A stretch of 64,000 bases of DNA from JAFNAG01 sp963824985 (lineage in GTDB: Bacteria > Acidobacteriota > UBA6911), in NCBI GenBank assembly GCA_963824985.1, contig CAWGRQ010000013.1, positions 1 to 64,000 of the forward strand. The letters are read 5' to 3'. Shown piece by piece: positions 53,252 through 63,736 of the stretch. Within the stretch, counting starts at the first letter, position 1; every line of letters begins with the position of its first letter. A program made the translations under genes and the position numbers. The notes beneath the pieces were generated by a model that was not told the DNA's origin, made no database searches, and saw only the letters and a program-made list of their open reading frames with translations.

Positions 53252-53626
53252 TCAGGCCTCGGGCACGGCCTCTTCATGAGGCCCGCCCCGGTCCTTCGAG
53301 TCCAGAAACGTGACCCGCGCGGCGATCACCTCCGTGGCGTAATGCTTCTCTCCGGGGGGCTTTTCCCAGGAGCGGGTTTGCAGGGATCCTTCCACGCAGA
53401 CCAGCTTGCCTTTGTGCAGGTGCTGGAGGCACAGCTCCGCCGCCTTACCGTACGCGACGATGCGATGCCACTCCGTAATTTCCTGCGGCGTGCCGTTTCC
53501 CGGGCGGAATTGATGAGTGGCCAGCGTGAAACTGGAAACCCGCGTGCCGCCGCCGGTGACGCGATCTTCCGGATCCTTCCCTAAACGTCCGATTAAAATA
53601 ACCTTGTTCATGCTTCCCATGGGCAT
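53252..53626 (-). CDS. ssb: Single-stranded DNA-binding protein (short form)
   Basis: The 124-residue SSB family protein has MNKVILIGRLGKDPEDRVTG, RVSSFTLATHQF, ITEWHRIVAYGKAAELCLQH and LHKGKLVCVEGSLQTRSWEK. All belong to the OB fold. The C-terminus lacks the Gly/Pro-rich linker and the usual acidic DDDIPF tip, ending in a short acidic stretch (PHEEAVPEA). Start 53611 (MNKVILIG) is conserved; 53626 is preceded by AAGGA and also in frame. Confidence 0.88.
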   Translation of the reverse strand: MPMGSMNKVILIGRLGKDPEDRVTGGGTRVSSFTLATHQFRPGNGTPQEITEWHRIVAYGKAAELCLQHLHKGKLVCVEGSLQTRSWEKPPGEKHYATEVIAARVTFLDSKDRGGPHEEAVPEA

Positions 53627-53812
53627 TCATCCTTGTTTGAGCAGGTTCGATATGGACCGGCGCGGACCGTCCGCACCTCAATTCCACATGTTCATATCTA
53701 CCTAACCGGCGATCCCGCCGATTGAGCCAAAAAATCTTGCCGCGGCATGGGCTCGTCATCCCGGATTCCGCCGCAAGCCGCTCCGCGAACACGGCTGCGA
53801 ATTTGATCGGCC

Positions 53813-53860
53813 GCATGGTACGCTCTAATCTGGCGTGCATGGTACGCTCTAATCTGGCGT
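53813..53860. repeat. Perfect 24-bp tandem duplication upstream of rpsL
   Basis: The unit from GCATGGTACGCTC to TGGCGT occurs twice head-to-tail (53813-53836 and 53837-53860) with no mismatch. It ends about 62 bases before the -35 of the rpsL promoter. Confidence 0.9.
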
Positions 53861-53922
53861 GTTTGATGTGCCCGGGGGACGGGGAAAAGGTCCTTCCCCC
53901 AAATTCGTTTCAGGCTATTTGC

Positions 53923-53951
53923 TTGACAGGTAAGGCCCTCTTTGTTACATT
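53923..53951 (+). promoter_or_regulatory. Sigma-70 promoter of the str operon
   Basis: TTGACA (53923-53928) with a perfect match, a 17-base spacer and TACATT (53946-53951) lie about 90 bases upstream of rpsL. This is the clearest promoter in the window. Confidence 0.75.
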
Positions 53952-54042
53952 TGAGCGGTTTTTCCCTATGGCTCAGCTGCTGTGTCCGCAGTCGGACAGT
54001 TTTAGCGGGGGGTCATTAGCGAATGGTAAAGGAGAAAAGGGT

Positions 54043-54417
54043 TTGCCGACCTTCAATCAGCTGGTTCGATCTGGCCGAAAGAAGATTCGTTATAAGACGA
54101 AGAGTCCTGCTTTACAGGGGAGTCCGCAGCGGCGAGGAGTCTGCACTCGGGTGTACACGTCTACGCCCAAGAAACCGAACTCAGCGCTTCGCAAAGTAGC
54201 TCGTGTTCGTCTAACCAACGGGATTGAGGTAACCACCTACATCCCGGGGATCGGACACAACCTGCAGGAACACTCCATCGTGCTGATCCGCGGTGGACGT
54301 GTCAAGGACCTCCCCGGGGTTCGCTACCATGTGGTGCGGGGAACCCTGGATTCCGTAGGAGTCCAGGAACGAAAGCGTTCCCGGTCCAAGTATGGTGCCA
54401 AGCGGCCCAAAAGCTAG
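54043..54417 (+). CDS. rpsL: 30S ribosomal protein S12
   Basis: S12 is the decoding-centre protein targeted by streptomycin. Start TTG 54043 follows AAAGGAG by about 8 bases; upstream in-frame ATGs are not conserved. The 124-residue product shows MPTFNQLVRSGRKKIRYKTK, RGVCTRVYTSTPKKPNSALR with the wild-type Lys of the KKPNS motif, and NLQEHSIVLIRGGRVKDLPG with the GRVKDLPGVRYH site. It heads the rpsL-rpsG-fusA-tuf gene order. Confidence 0.96.
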   Translation: MPTFNQLVRSGRKKIRYKTKSPALQGSPQRRGVCTRVYTSTPKKPNSALRKVARVRLTNGIEVTTYIPGIGHNLQEHSIVLIRGGRVKDLPGVRYHVVRGTLDSVGVQERKRSRSKYGAKRPKS

Positions 54418-54578
54418 CCACTCCTTCAATTAGCCGTCTTAGGGTGACGAGTTTACGCCCTGCGAGAATCTTCGGAAAGGCATTTGCCAGTGCCGACGGG
54501 TTTCGCTCTCCGGGGGAGCATTTCTCATTGCGGAGAGAAGAGGAATATTAAAAAAGAGGTAGCAGGAGATCTTCAGGT
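54418..54578 (+). promoter_or_regulatory. rpsL-rpsG intercistronic region with hairpins
   Basis: The 161-bp gap carries GCTCTCC...GGAGAGC-like pairing (near 54506-54520) and TTCTC...GAGAGAA (54520-54537). In other bacteria S7 binds an rpsL-rpsG intercistronic structure to control translation; whether this is equivalent is unknown. Confidence 0.35.
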
Positions 54579-55049
54579 ATGCCGAGGCGTAGAGAGGTAC
54601 CAAAGCGGGAAACTCTGCCGGATCCCATATACAGCAGCACGCTCATAACCAAATTCATCAGTTGCATGATGGTGGCGGGCAAAAAGAGCGTGGCGGAAAG
54701 CAACTTTTACGGCGCCCTGGATTCGATCCGGGACCGTACGAAGGAAGATCCGGTCAAGGTGTTCAAGAAGGCTATGGATGCCGTAAAGCCTGTGCTTGAG
54801 GTGAAATCGCGGCGTGTCGGTGGTGCCACCTATCAGGTTCCCATTGAGGTTGCCCAGGACCGGCGCACCTCCCTGGCGATCCGCTGGCTCATCTCCAACG
54901 CCCGGGGCCGAAGCGAAAAAACCATGAGAGACAAGCTGGCCGCGGAGATTCTGGATGCCTCCAACAATCGCGGCGGCGCAATCAAGAAGAAGGAAGATAC
55001 CCATCGCATGGCGGAGGCGAACAAGGCGTTCGCCCACTATCGTTGGTAA
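54579..55049 (+). CDS. rpsG: 30S ribosomal protein S7
   Basis: A primary 16S-binding protein that starts assembly of the 30S head. The 156-residue product has MPRRREVPKRETLPDPIYSS, LITKFISCMMVAGKKSVAES, VFKKAMDAVKPVLEVKSRRV and GATYQVPIEVAQDRRTSLAI. Internal RNA-binding arm and C-terminal helix are complete. fusA follows after 14 bases. Confidence 0.96.
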   Translation: MPRRREVPKRETLPDPIYSSTLITKFISCMMVAGKKSVAESNFYGALDSIRDRTKEDPVKVFKKAMDAVKPVLEVKSRRVGGATYQVPIEVAQDRRTSLAIRWLISNARGRSEKTMRDKLAAEILDASNNRGGAIKKKEDTHRMAEANKAFAHYRW

Positions 55050-55063
55050 TGAGGTAGGATCCC

Positions 55064-57157
<2,094 letters not shown>

Positions 57158-57177
57158 GCAGGAGTCTGGAGGGTTCC

Positions 57178-58365
<1,188 letters not shown>

Positions 58366-58377
58366 CACTGGGAACCT

Positions 58378-58704
58378 ATGCTTAACGAAAAGATCAGAAT
58401 ACGGCTGAAAGCCTACGATTACAGAGTGTTGGACCAGTCGACATCGGAGATCGTGGATATTGCCAAGCGTACCGGCTCCCGCGTTTCGGGTCCGATCCCG
58501 CTGCCGACCGTGAAAAACAAGTTCTGCGTGCTTCGTTCGCCGCACGTGGACAAGAAATCGCGGGAGCAGTTCGAGATCCGCACCCATAAGCGGCTGGTTG
58601 ATATTCTCGAGCCGACGCCCCAGACAGTCGATGCGTTGATGAAACTCGACCTGCCGGCGGCGATCGACGTGGAAATCAAGGCCTTTGGAACGGAACATAA
58701 GTAA
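58378..58704 (+). CDS. rpsJ: 30S ribosomal protein S10
   Basis: The 108-residue product has MLNEKIRIRLKAYDYRVLDQ, KRTGSRVSGPIPLPTVKNKF, VLRSPHVDKKSREQFEIRTH and KRLVDILEPTPQTVDALMKL. It lies 12 bases after tuf. A hairpin separates it from rplC. Confidence 0.95.
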   Translation: MLNEKIRIRLKAYDYRVLDQSTSEIVDIAKRTGSRVSGPIPLPTVKNKFCVLRSPHVDKKSREQFEIRTHKRLVDILEPTPQTVDALMKLDLPAAIDVEIKAFGTEHK

Positions 58705-58732
58705 AGAAAGGGAGGGGCCAGGTATGTGATGG

Positions 58733-58774
58733 ATTGCGGGATGACGAACCGCATTTTCTTCGTCATTCGGCAAT
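58733..58774. promoter_or_regulatory. Stable hairpin between rpsJ and rplC
   Basis: Left arm 58733-58748 pairs with right arm 58759-58774 through 14 of 16 positions (perfect ATGACGAA with TTCGTCAT). The loop is 58749-58758. It ends 27 bases before the rplC start and lacks a T-tract. A control element is possible. Confidence 0.5.
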
Positions 58775-58801
58775 CGTCATCCGGCCGGCCCGGTGACGCA
58801 C

Positions 58802-59431
58802 ATGGTCGATGGACTTATCGGAGTCAAGGTGGGGATGACTCAGATCTTCGAAGAGGATGGCAGGGTTGTTCCTGCTACAGTGATCAAGACCGGTCCCTGC
58901 ATCGTGGTCCAGAAGAAAGTCAAAGAGACCGATGGATACGATGCCGTGCAGCTGGGCCTGGTGGAGTTCATTCGTCCCTCGCGGGTGAAAAAGCCCCGCG
59001 CCGGCCACTTCAAGAAAGCCGAAGTGCCTCCGGTTCGAATTCTGAGAGAGTTCGGATTTGATGACGGCGAGGAGCCGGTCAAGGTGGGCGACCAGATCCT
59101 GGTTAACCAGGTATTCCGGGCGGCAGACGAGGTTGCGGTAACCGGCACGAGCAAGGGGCGCGGCTTTGCCGGTCTGATCAAGCGGCACCACTTCGCCGGC
59201 GGCGCCGCGAGTCATGGTTCCATGTTTCATCGGGCGCCTGGATCCATCGGCGCTTCCGCATTCCCGAGCCGGGTGCTGCCCGGGATGCGTGCCGCGGGAC
59301 ACATGGGGAATGAGCGGGTGACCGTGAGGAACCTGCGCGTGGTGCGGGTTCAGGACCAGGACAACCTGCTGGTGGTCAGGGGCGCGGTTCCCGGACGAAA
59401 TGGCGGATACGTAATCGTCACAAAGGCATAG
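58802..59431 (+). CDS. rplC: 50S ribosomal protein L3
   Basis: Start ATG 58802 gives VDGLIGVKVGMTQIFEEDGR; GTG 58793 adds three residues. The 209-residue product has VPATVIKTGPCIVVQKKVKE, VTGTSKGRGFAGLIKRHHFA, GSMFHRAPGSIGASAFPSRV and MAGHMGNERVTVRNLRVVRV-like AAGHMGNERVTVRNLRVVRV. It has no clear Shine-Dalgarno sequence; the hairpin lies directly upstream. Confidence 0.94.
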   Translation: MVDGLIGVKVGMTQIFEEDGRVVPATVIKTGPCIVVQKKVKETDGYDAVQLGLVEFIRPSRVKKPRAGHFKKAEVPPVRILREFGFDDGEEPVKVGDQILVNQVFRAADEVAVTGTSKGRGFAGLIKRHHFAGGAASHGSMFHRAPGSIGASAFPSRVLPGMRAAGHMGNERVTVRNLRVVRVQDQDNLLVVRGAVPGRNGGYVIVTKA

Positions 59432-59477
59432 ATGCAAGATTCCCCGGCTGCACGGGGCGGGAAATCGAGGTTCAGGA

Positions 59478-60105
59478 ATGGCTGAGATTGAAGTAAAAAA
59501 CCTCGCGAATGAGGTGATCGGCAAGCTGGAGCTTTCCGACGAAGTGTTCAAGGCCCCGGTGAATGAGCCGCTGATCTGGGAGGCGGTGAAGCATTACCAG
59601 GATTCGCTGCGCGCGGGGACCGCGGCGACCAAGACCCGAGGCATGGTGCGCGGCAGCGGCAAGAAGCTCTGGCGCCAGAAGGGGACGGGCCGCGCCCGCA
59701 TCGGCAGCGTCCGCAGCCCGCTATGGAGGCACGGGGGCACCGTCCATGGGCCACAGCCGCGAAGCTATGTGTACGCCTTTCCGCGCAAGAAGATCCGCGG
59801 TGCCCTCCGTTCCGCCCTGTCGGCGCGGTTCGGGGAAAACTGCCTGACGGTCGTCGATGCCTTTCAGCTGGAAGGGCCCAAGACCAAAGACCTGCAGAAG
59901 ATCCTGCGGGGTTTCGGTGCGGGGCGCAAGATCCTGCTGATCGGACTCGAGTGCGGATCGCAACCTGGAACTATCGTCCCGAAACCTCCCCCGGGTGAAG
60001 GTCGTGCCGGGCCAGGGGGTGAATATCAATGATATCGTCAACCACGAGCTGCTGATTTTTTCCAAAGATGCGATTCTGCAGGTGCAGGAGGTATTGAGCC
60101 GATGA
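59478..60105 (+). CDS. rplD: 50S ribosomal protein L4, frameshifted near its C-terminus
   Basis: The first 160 codons are a typical L4: AEIEVKNLANEVIGKLELSD, RGMVRGSGKKLWRQKGTGRA, WRHGGTVHGPQPRSYVYAFP and LTVVDAFQLEGPKTKDLQKI, up to KILLIGLE. The frame then breaks at 59951-59954. Removing one base there restores SDRNLELSSRNLPRVKVVPG, VNINDIVNHELLIFSKDAIL and QVQEVLSR, the expected end, with stop 60103-60105 overlapping rplW. L4 is essential, so a sequencing insertion is the likeliest cause. Confidence 0.88.
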
Positions 60106-60395
60106 AGGAAGCATACAGCATCCTGAAATTGCCGGTAATCACCGAGAAGAGCACCTTCCAGAAAGAGAAGCACCAGACTCTGACCTTCGAGGTCGCGCGC
60201 GATGCCAACAAGATCGACATCAAGAGCGCGGTGGAGAAGGTGTTTAAGGTGAAGGTCGCAAGCGTGCGCACTGCCAACTTTCACGGCAAGATGCGGCGCC
60301 AGGGGCGTTTCGCAGGCCGCAAGCCGGACTGGAAGAAGGCCTACGTGACGTTGAAGAAGGGCGAAAAGATGTTTGAATTTTCCGAGATGGTTTGA
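60102..60395 (+). CDS. rplW: 50S ribosomal protein L23
   Basis: It lies at the polypeptide exit and docks SRP and trigger factor. The 97-residue product has LKLPVITEKSTFQKEKHQTL, TFEVARDANKIDIKSAVEKV and FKVKVASVRTANFHGKMRRQ. The ATG overlaps the corrected rplD stop by two bases. Confidence 0.95.
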   Translation: MKEAYSILKLPVITEKSTFQKEKHQTLTFEVARDANKIDIKSAVEKVFKVKVASVRTANFHGKMRRQGRFAGRKPDWKKAYVTLKKGEKMFEFSEMV

Positions 60396-60418
60396 TCTCG
60401 GCGGGAGTTGCGGTAACC

Positions 60419-61246
60419 ATGGCAATCAAGACATACAGGCCCACTTCGCCAGCGATTCGATTCCGGACCACTCTTGTTAATAAGGATCTGGCTACGAGCC
60501 GGCCCCTCAAGCGGCTGACGGAATCGAAACGGAGAATCTCCGGGCGGAACAACAAGGGGCATCTCACTATCCGGCATCGGGGTGGGGCTCACAAGCGGCT
60601 GTACCGGGTCATGGACTTCCTCAGGGAAAAGAGGGACATCCCCGCGCGGGTCGCATCGATCGAGTACGATCCGAACCGTTCGGCGCGGATCGCCCTGCTG
60701 ACTTACGCGGACGGCGAGAAGCGGTACATTCTGGCCCCGCACGGATTGAAACCGGGCGCGACGGTGGTCGCGGGGGAGGGGGCGGACATCCTGGTGGGCA
60801 ACGCCCTGCCGCTTAAGAACATCCCCCTGGGGACAATGATTCACAATATCGAGCTCAAGCAGGGGAAAGGCGGCCAGATGGCCCGATCCGCCGGAGTTGC
60901 CGCCCAGCTGCTCGCCAAGGAAGCCGGCTATGCGCAAATCAAGATGCCGTCGGGCGAAACCCGCATGGTGCATCTCGACTGCTACGCCACCATCGGCCAG
61001 GTCGGCAATCTTGATCATGAGAACGTTTCGATCGGCAAAGCCGGACGATCGCGCTGGATGGGCTGGCGGCCGACGGTCCGGGGCGTGGCGATGAATCCCA
61101 TCGACCACCCGCACGGCGGCGGTGAAGGCAAAACCTCGGGCGGGCGTCACCCGGTCAGTCCCTGGGGATTGCCGACCAAGGGCTACAAAACGCGCAACAA
61201 TAAGCGAACCCAGCGTTTTATCATCAAGCGCCGGGGCAAGAGATAG
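60419..61246 (+). CDS. rplB: 50S ribosomal protein L2
   Basis: L2 contributes to the peptidyl-transferase centre. From ATG 60419 the 275-residue product has MAIKTYRPTSPAIRFRTTLV, GRNNKGHLTIRHRGGAHKRL, RVASIEYDPNRSARIALLTY, GQMARSAGVAAQLLAKEAGY and the catalytic-loop segment RGVAMNPIDHPHGGGEGKTS. Confidence 0.96.
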   Translation: MAIKTYRPTSPAIRFRTTLVNKDLATSRPLKRLTESKRRISGRNNKGHLTIRHRGGAHKRLYRVMDFLREKRDIPARVASIEYDPNRSARIALLTYADGEKRYILAPHGLKPGATVVAGEGADILVGNALPLKNIPLGTMIHNIELKQGKGGQMARSAGVAAQLLAKEAGYAQIKMPSGETRMVHLDCYATIGQVGNLDHENVSIGKAGRSRWMGWRPTVRGVAMNPIDHPHGGGEGKTSGGRHPVSPWGLPTKGYKTRNNKRTQRFIIKRRGKR

Positions 61247-61258
61247 GCGGAGCGTGGT

Positions 61259-61549
61259 ATGGCAAGATCGGTGAAAAAGGGCCCGTTTGTGGATGATCAC
61301 CTAATCAAAAAGGTGCGGGCGTTCAGTTCGGCGACCAGCCGCACGGTCATCAAGACATGGTCGCGGCGCTCGACGATCACGCCGGAGATGGTGGGCTCCA
61401 CCATCGCCGTACACAACGGGAAAAAGTTCATCCCGATTTACATTTCGGAAAACATGGTGAGCCACAAGCTGGGCGAGTTCGCGCCCACACGCATATTTAA
61501 GGGGCACACCACCAAGGTCGCAGAGAAAGCGACCGCCGTCAAGACGTAG
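61259..61549 (+). CDS. rpsS: 30S ribosomal protein S19
   Basis: The 96-residue product has MARSVKKGPFVDDHLIKKVR, KTWSRRSTITPEMVGSTIAV, HNGKKFIPIYISENMVSHKL and GEFAPTRIFKGH. It follows rplB after 12 bases. RimM, encoded at 33054, acts on S19 assembly. Confidence 0.96.
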   Translation: MARSVKKGPFVDDHLIKKVRAFSSATSRTVIKTWSRRSTITPEMVGSTIAVHNGKKFIPIYISENMVSHKLGEFAPTRIFKGHTTKVAEKATAVKT

Positions 61550-61709
61550 GGAATGTTGGGCGGCGCCCGGCATGCCCGGCGACGGGGGCGAGCGCGGTCC
61601 GCGGAATCGACAGCAGGAAAGGGAAAGTGCACGGCAGGCTTTCAGCGACGGCGGCCCCTCGGGATCGTCGCGCCACCCGGCCCGCCGGTCACGGCCAACT
61701 GGATTCGAT

Positions 61710-62063
61710 ATGGAAGCAAAGGCGAGAGGAAAATATCTTAAAGGGTCGCCGCAGAAGGCTCGCTTGGTGATCGATCTCATTCGCGGCAGGAATGTCCAGG
61801 AGGCGCTGGCGATCCTGAAGTTCACGAAGAAGCGCGCCACGCGACCCATTGAGAAAGTTCTGCTCTCCGCGGTGGCGAATGCCAAGGAGAAGAACGCGAC
61901 AGCGGATGTCGACACATTCATCGTGCATCGTGCCGTGGTGGACTCGGGTCCGACCAAGTGGCGCCGCCGGGTTCGCCCTGCCCCCATGGGGCGGGCCTAC
62001 CGTCAGCAGCGCCGCTACAAGCACATCTCGATCACGATCAAAGGCAAAGACATAGAGGAGTAA
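61710..62063 (+). CDS. rplV: 50S ribosomal protein L22
   Basis: From ATG 61710 the 117-residue product is the canonical L22: MEAKARGKYLKGSPQKARLV, IDLIRGRNVQEALAILKFTK, RATRPIEKVLLSAVANAKEK and APMGRAYRQQRRYKHISITI. The frame stays open upstream to ATG 61572 and could encode a 46-residue low-complexity, Arg-rich extension. The gap from rpsS is 160 bases, unlike the tight spacing elsewhere in the operon. Confidence 0.93.
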   Translation: MEAKARGKYLKGSPQKARLVIDLIRGRNVQEALAILKFTKKRATRPIEKVLLSAVANAKEKNATADVDTFIVHRAVVDSGPTKWRRRVRPAPMGRAYRQQRRYKHISITIKGKDIEE

Positions 62064-62075
62064 GGAGGTACCCCC

Positions 62076-62726
62076 TTGGGTCAGAAAGTTCATCCTTACG
62101 GTTTTCGGCTCGGCATCAACCGGACATGGCGCTCGCGCTGGTTTGCGCGCAAGGACTATGGAGCCCTGCTGCACGAGGACCTAAACTTGAAGGTCATGCT
62201 CAAAAAGAAGTTCGCGCATGCAGGTGTGTCGCGGGTCGAAGTCGAACGGGCGGCCAATAAGCTCACGATCATCATTTTCACCTCCCGCCCCGGCATTATC
62301 GTCGGGAAGAAGGGGACCGAGATCGAGAAGCTGAAAAAGGATCTGCAGGTTCTTACCGGCCGTGACATCAACCTCAAGATCCAGGAGGTGAATAAGCCGG
62401 AGCTCGACGCGCAGCTGGTGTCTGAGGGGATCGCGCAGCAGTTGGAAAAGCGCATCGCCTTCCGGCGCGCCATGCGCCGGGCCGTCGATTCCACCCTGCG
62501 CTTCGGCGCCAAAGGGATCAAGGTGCGGACCGCGGGCCGGCTAAACGGCGCGGAGATCGCACGCACGGAATGGTACCTGCATGGGCAGCTCCCCTTGCAT
62601 ACGATTCGTGCCGACATCGACTATGGTTTCGCCGAGGCAAACACCACGTACGGCGTGATCGGCGTCAAGGTCTGGATCTATAAGGGCGAGGTTTTCGAAA
62701 TGCAGAAGCCCGAGCTCGGGCGGTGA
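62076..62726 (+). CDS. rpsC: 30S ribosomal protein S3
   Basis: The 216-residue product starts at TTG 62076 with MGQKVHPYGFRLGINRTWRS. The KH-like RNA-binding domain with GIIVGKKGTEIEKLKKDLQ is followed by LEKRIAFRRAMRRAVDSTLR and GRLNGAEIARTEWYLHGQLP. S3 is part of the mRNA entry channel and has helicase activity. Confidence 0.95.
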   Translation: MGQKVHPYGFRLGINRTWRSRWFARKDYGALLHEDLNLKVMLKKKFAHAGVSRVEVERAANKLTIIIFTSRPGIIVGKKGTEIEKLKKDLQVLTGRDINLKIQEVNKPELDAQLVSEGIAQQLEKRIAFRRAMRRAVDSTLRFGAKGIKVRTAGRLNGAEIARTEWYLHGQLPLHTIRADIDYGFAEANTTYGVIGVKVWIYKGEVFEMQKPELGR

Positions 62727-62750
62727 TGTGTTTAGCGGGAGCAGAAGTAC

Positions 62751-63173
62751 ATGTTGATGCCGAAGAAGGTAAAATTTCGTAAGCAGCAGAAAGGCAAGCG
62801 GCGCGGCAAGGCGTGGCGGGGCTCGGAGGTCACCTTCGGAGACTACGGCCTGAAGGCGCTGGAGTCGGGGTGGGTGACCGACCGCCAGATCGAGGCGGGG
62901 CGCGTGGCCATCACCCGCTTCATCAAGCGCGGCGGCAAGATCTGGATTCGGGTGTTTCCCGACAAGCCGATCACCAAGAAGCCCGCGGAAACCCGTATGG
63001 GGAAGGGCAAAGGCGCCCCGGAAGGCTGGGTTGCCGTGGTTCGCCCCGGCAAGATCATCTACGAAATGGAAGGGGTGGATGAGAGCGTCGCCCGGGAGGC
63101 CTTGCGGCTGGCGGCGCACAAAATGGCTGTCAAGGCTAAGTTCGTGAAACGTTTCGGCATGGAGGAGGCATGA
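62751..63173 (+). CDS. rplP: 50S ribosomal protein L16
   Basis: The 140-residue product begins MLMPKKVKFRKQQKGKRRGK, then FGDYGLKALESGWVTDRQIE, VFPDKPITKKPAETRMGKGK and WVAVVRPGKIIYEMEG. L16 lies at the A-site side of the 50S subunit. It overlaps rpmC by four bases. Confidence 0.95.
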   Translation: MLMPKKVKFRKQQKGKRRGKAWRGSEVTFGDYGLKALESGWVTDRQIEAGRVAITRFIKRGGKIWIRVFPDKPITKKPAETRMGKGKGAPEGWVAVVRPGKIIYEMEGVDESVAREALRLAAHKMAVKAKFVKRFGMEEA

Positions 63174-63391
63174 AAGCTTCCCAGATGAGAGAAATGTCCA
63201 GGGAGGACCTGGTGCTGGAAGAAGCCGAGCTGCGCGAGCAGCTGTTCAAACTCCGCTTCCAGGCGGCGACCGGGCAGCTCGAGAGCGCGTCCCGCGTCAA
63301 CAGCGTGCGCAAGGATATCGCACGCGTCCAGACTGTCCTTCGAGAAATGGAGCTGGCGGAAGTGGCCAAGAAACAAGGGGCAGGAAAATGA
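63170..63391 (+). CDS. rpmC: 50S ribosomal protein L29
   Basis: The 73-residue product has MKASQMREMSREDLVLEEAE and LREQLFKLRFQAATGQLESA, the conserved two-helix hairpin. Its tail is longer than the E. coli protein. It overlaps rplP and rpsQ by four bases each. Confidence 0.94.
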   Translation: MKASQMREMSREDLVLEEAELREQLFKLRFQAATGQLESASRVNSVRKDIARVQTVLREMELAEVAKKQGAGK

Positions 63392-63660
63392 CGAACGCGA
63401 ACGAGAACAAGCGGGGCATTCGTAAGGCGCAGGTGGGAGTCGTCATAAGCGCCGCAATGCAGAAGACGGTAACCGTCGCGGTTGACAGGCTCGTCCGGCA
63501 CCCGCTTTACAAGAAGACGTTGCGGAAAACATCAACATTCCTGGCCCATGATGAGAACAGCTCCTGTGGGGTCGGGGATCGGGTACGCATCGTGGAAACC
63601 CGCCCGCTGAGTGCACGAAAACGCTGGCGGGTCACGGAAATCCTGTCCAAAGCTACCTAA
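63388..63660 (+). CDS. rpsQ: 30S ribosomal protein S17
   Basis: The 90-residue product has KAQVGVVISAAMQKTVTVAV, RLVRHPLYKKTLRKTSTFLA, DENSSCGVGDRVRIVETRPL and SARKRWRVTEIL. This is the standard order and completes the OB fold. Confidence 0.95.
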   Translation: MTNANENKRGIRKAQVGVVISAAMQKTVTVAVDRLVRHPLYKKTLRKTSTFLAHDENSSCGVGDRVRIVETRPLSARKRWRVTEILSKAT

Positions 63661-63736
63661 ACCGGCGGAAACCGGATCGCGGACAACGCCGTCCGGATGC
63701 GGAATGCGGGGCCAGAACAGGTGAGGTAATGCAGCC

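Larger units (their letters stand above)
53627..54042. other. Intergenic region between ssb and rpsL with repeat and promoter
   Basis: This 416-bp region holds the 24-bp tandem duplication (53813-53860) and the str operon promoter (53923-53951). It also has a GC-rich hairpin near 53881-53899 (GGGGAA...TTCCCC). A divergent promoter for ssb was not resolved. No gene is evident. Confidence 0.6.

Noticed and set aside
53722..54042. Upstream extension of rpsL
   Set aside because: The promoter lies inside this stretch and S12 homologues begin at MPTFNQL; the TTG at 54043 has a proper SD.
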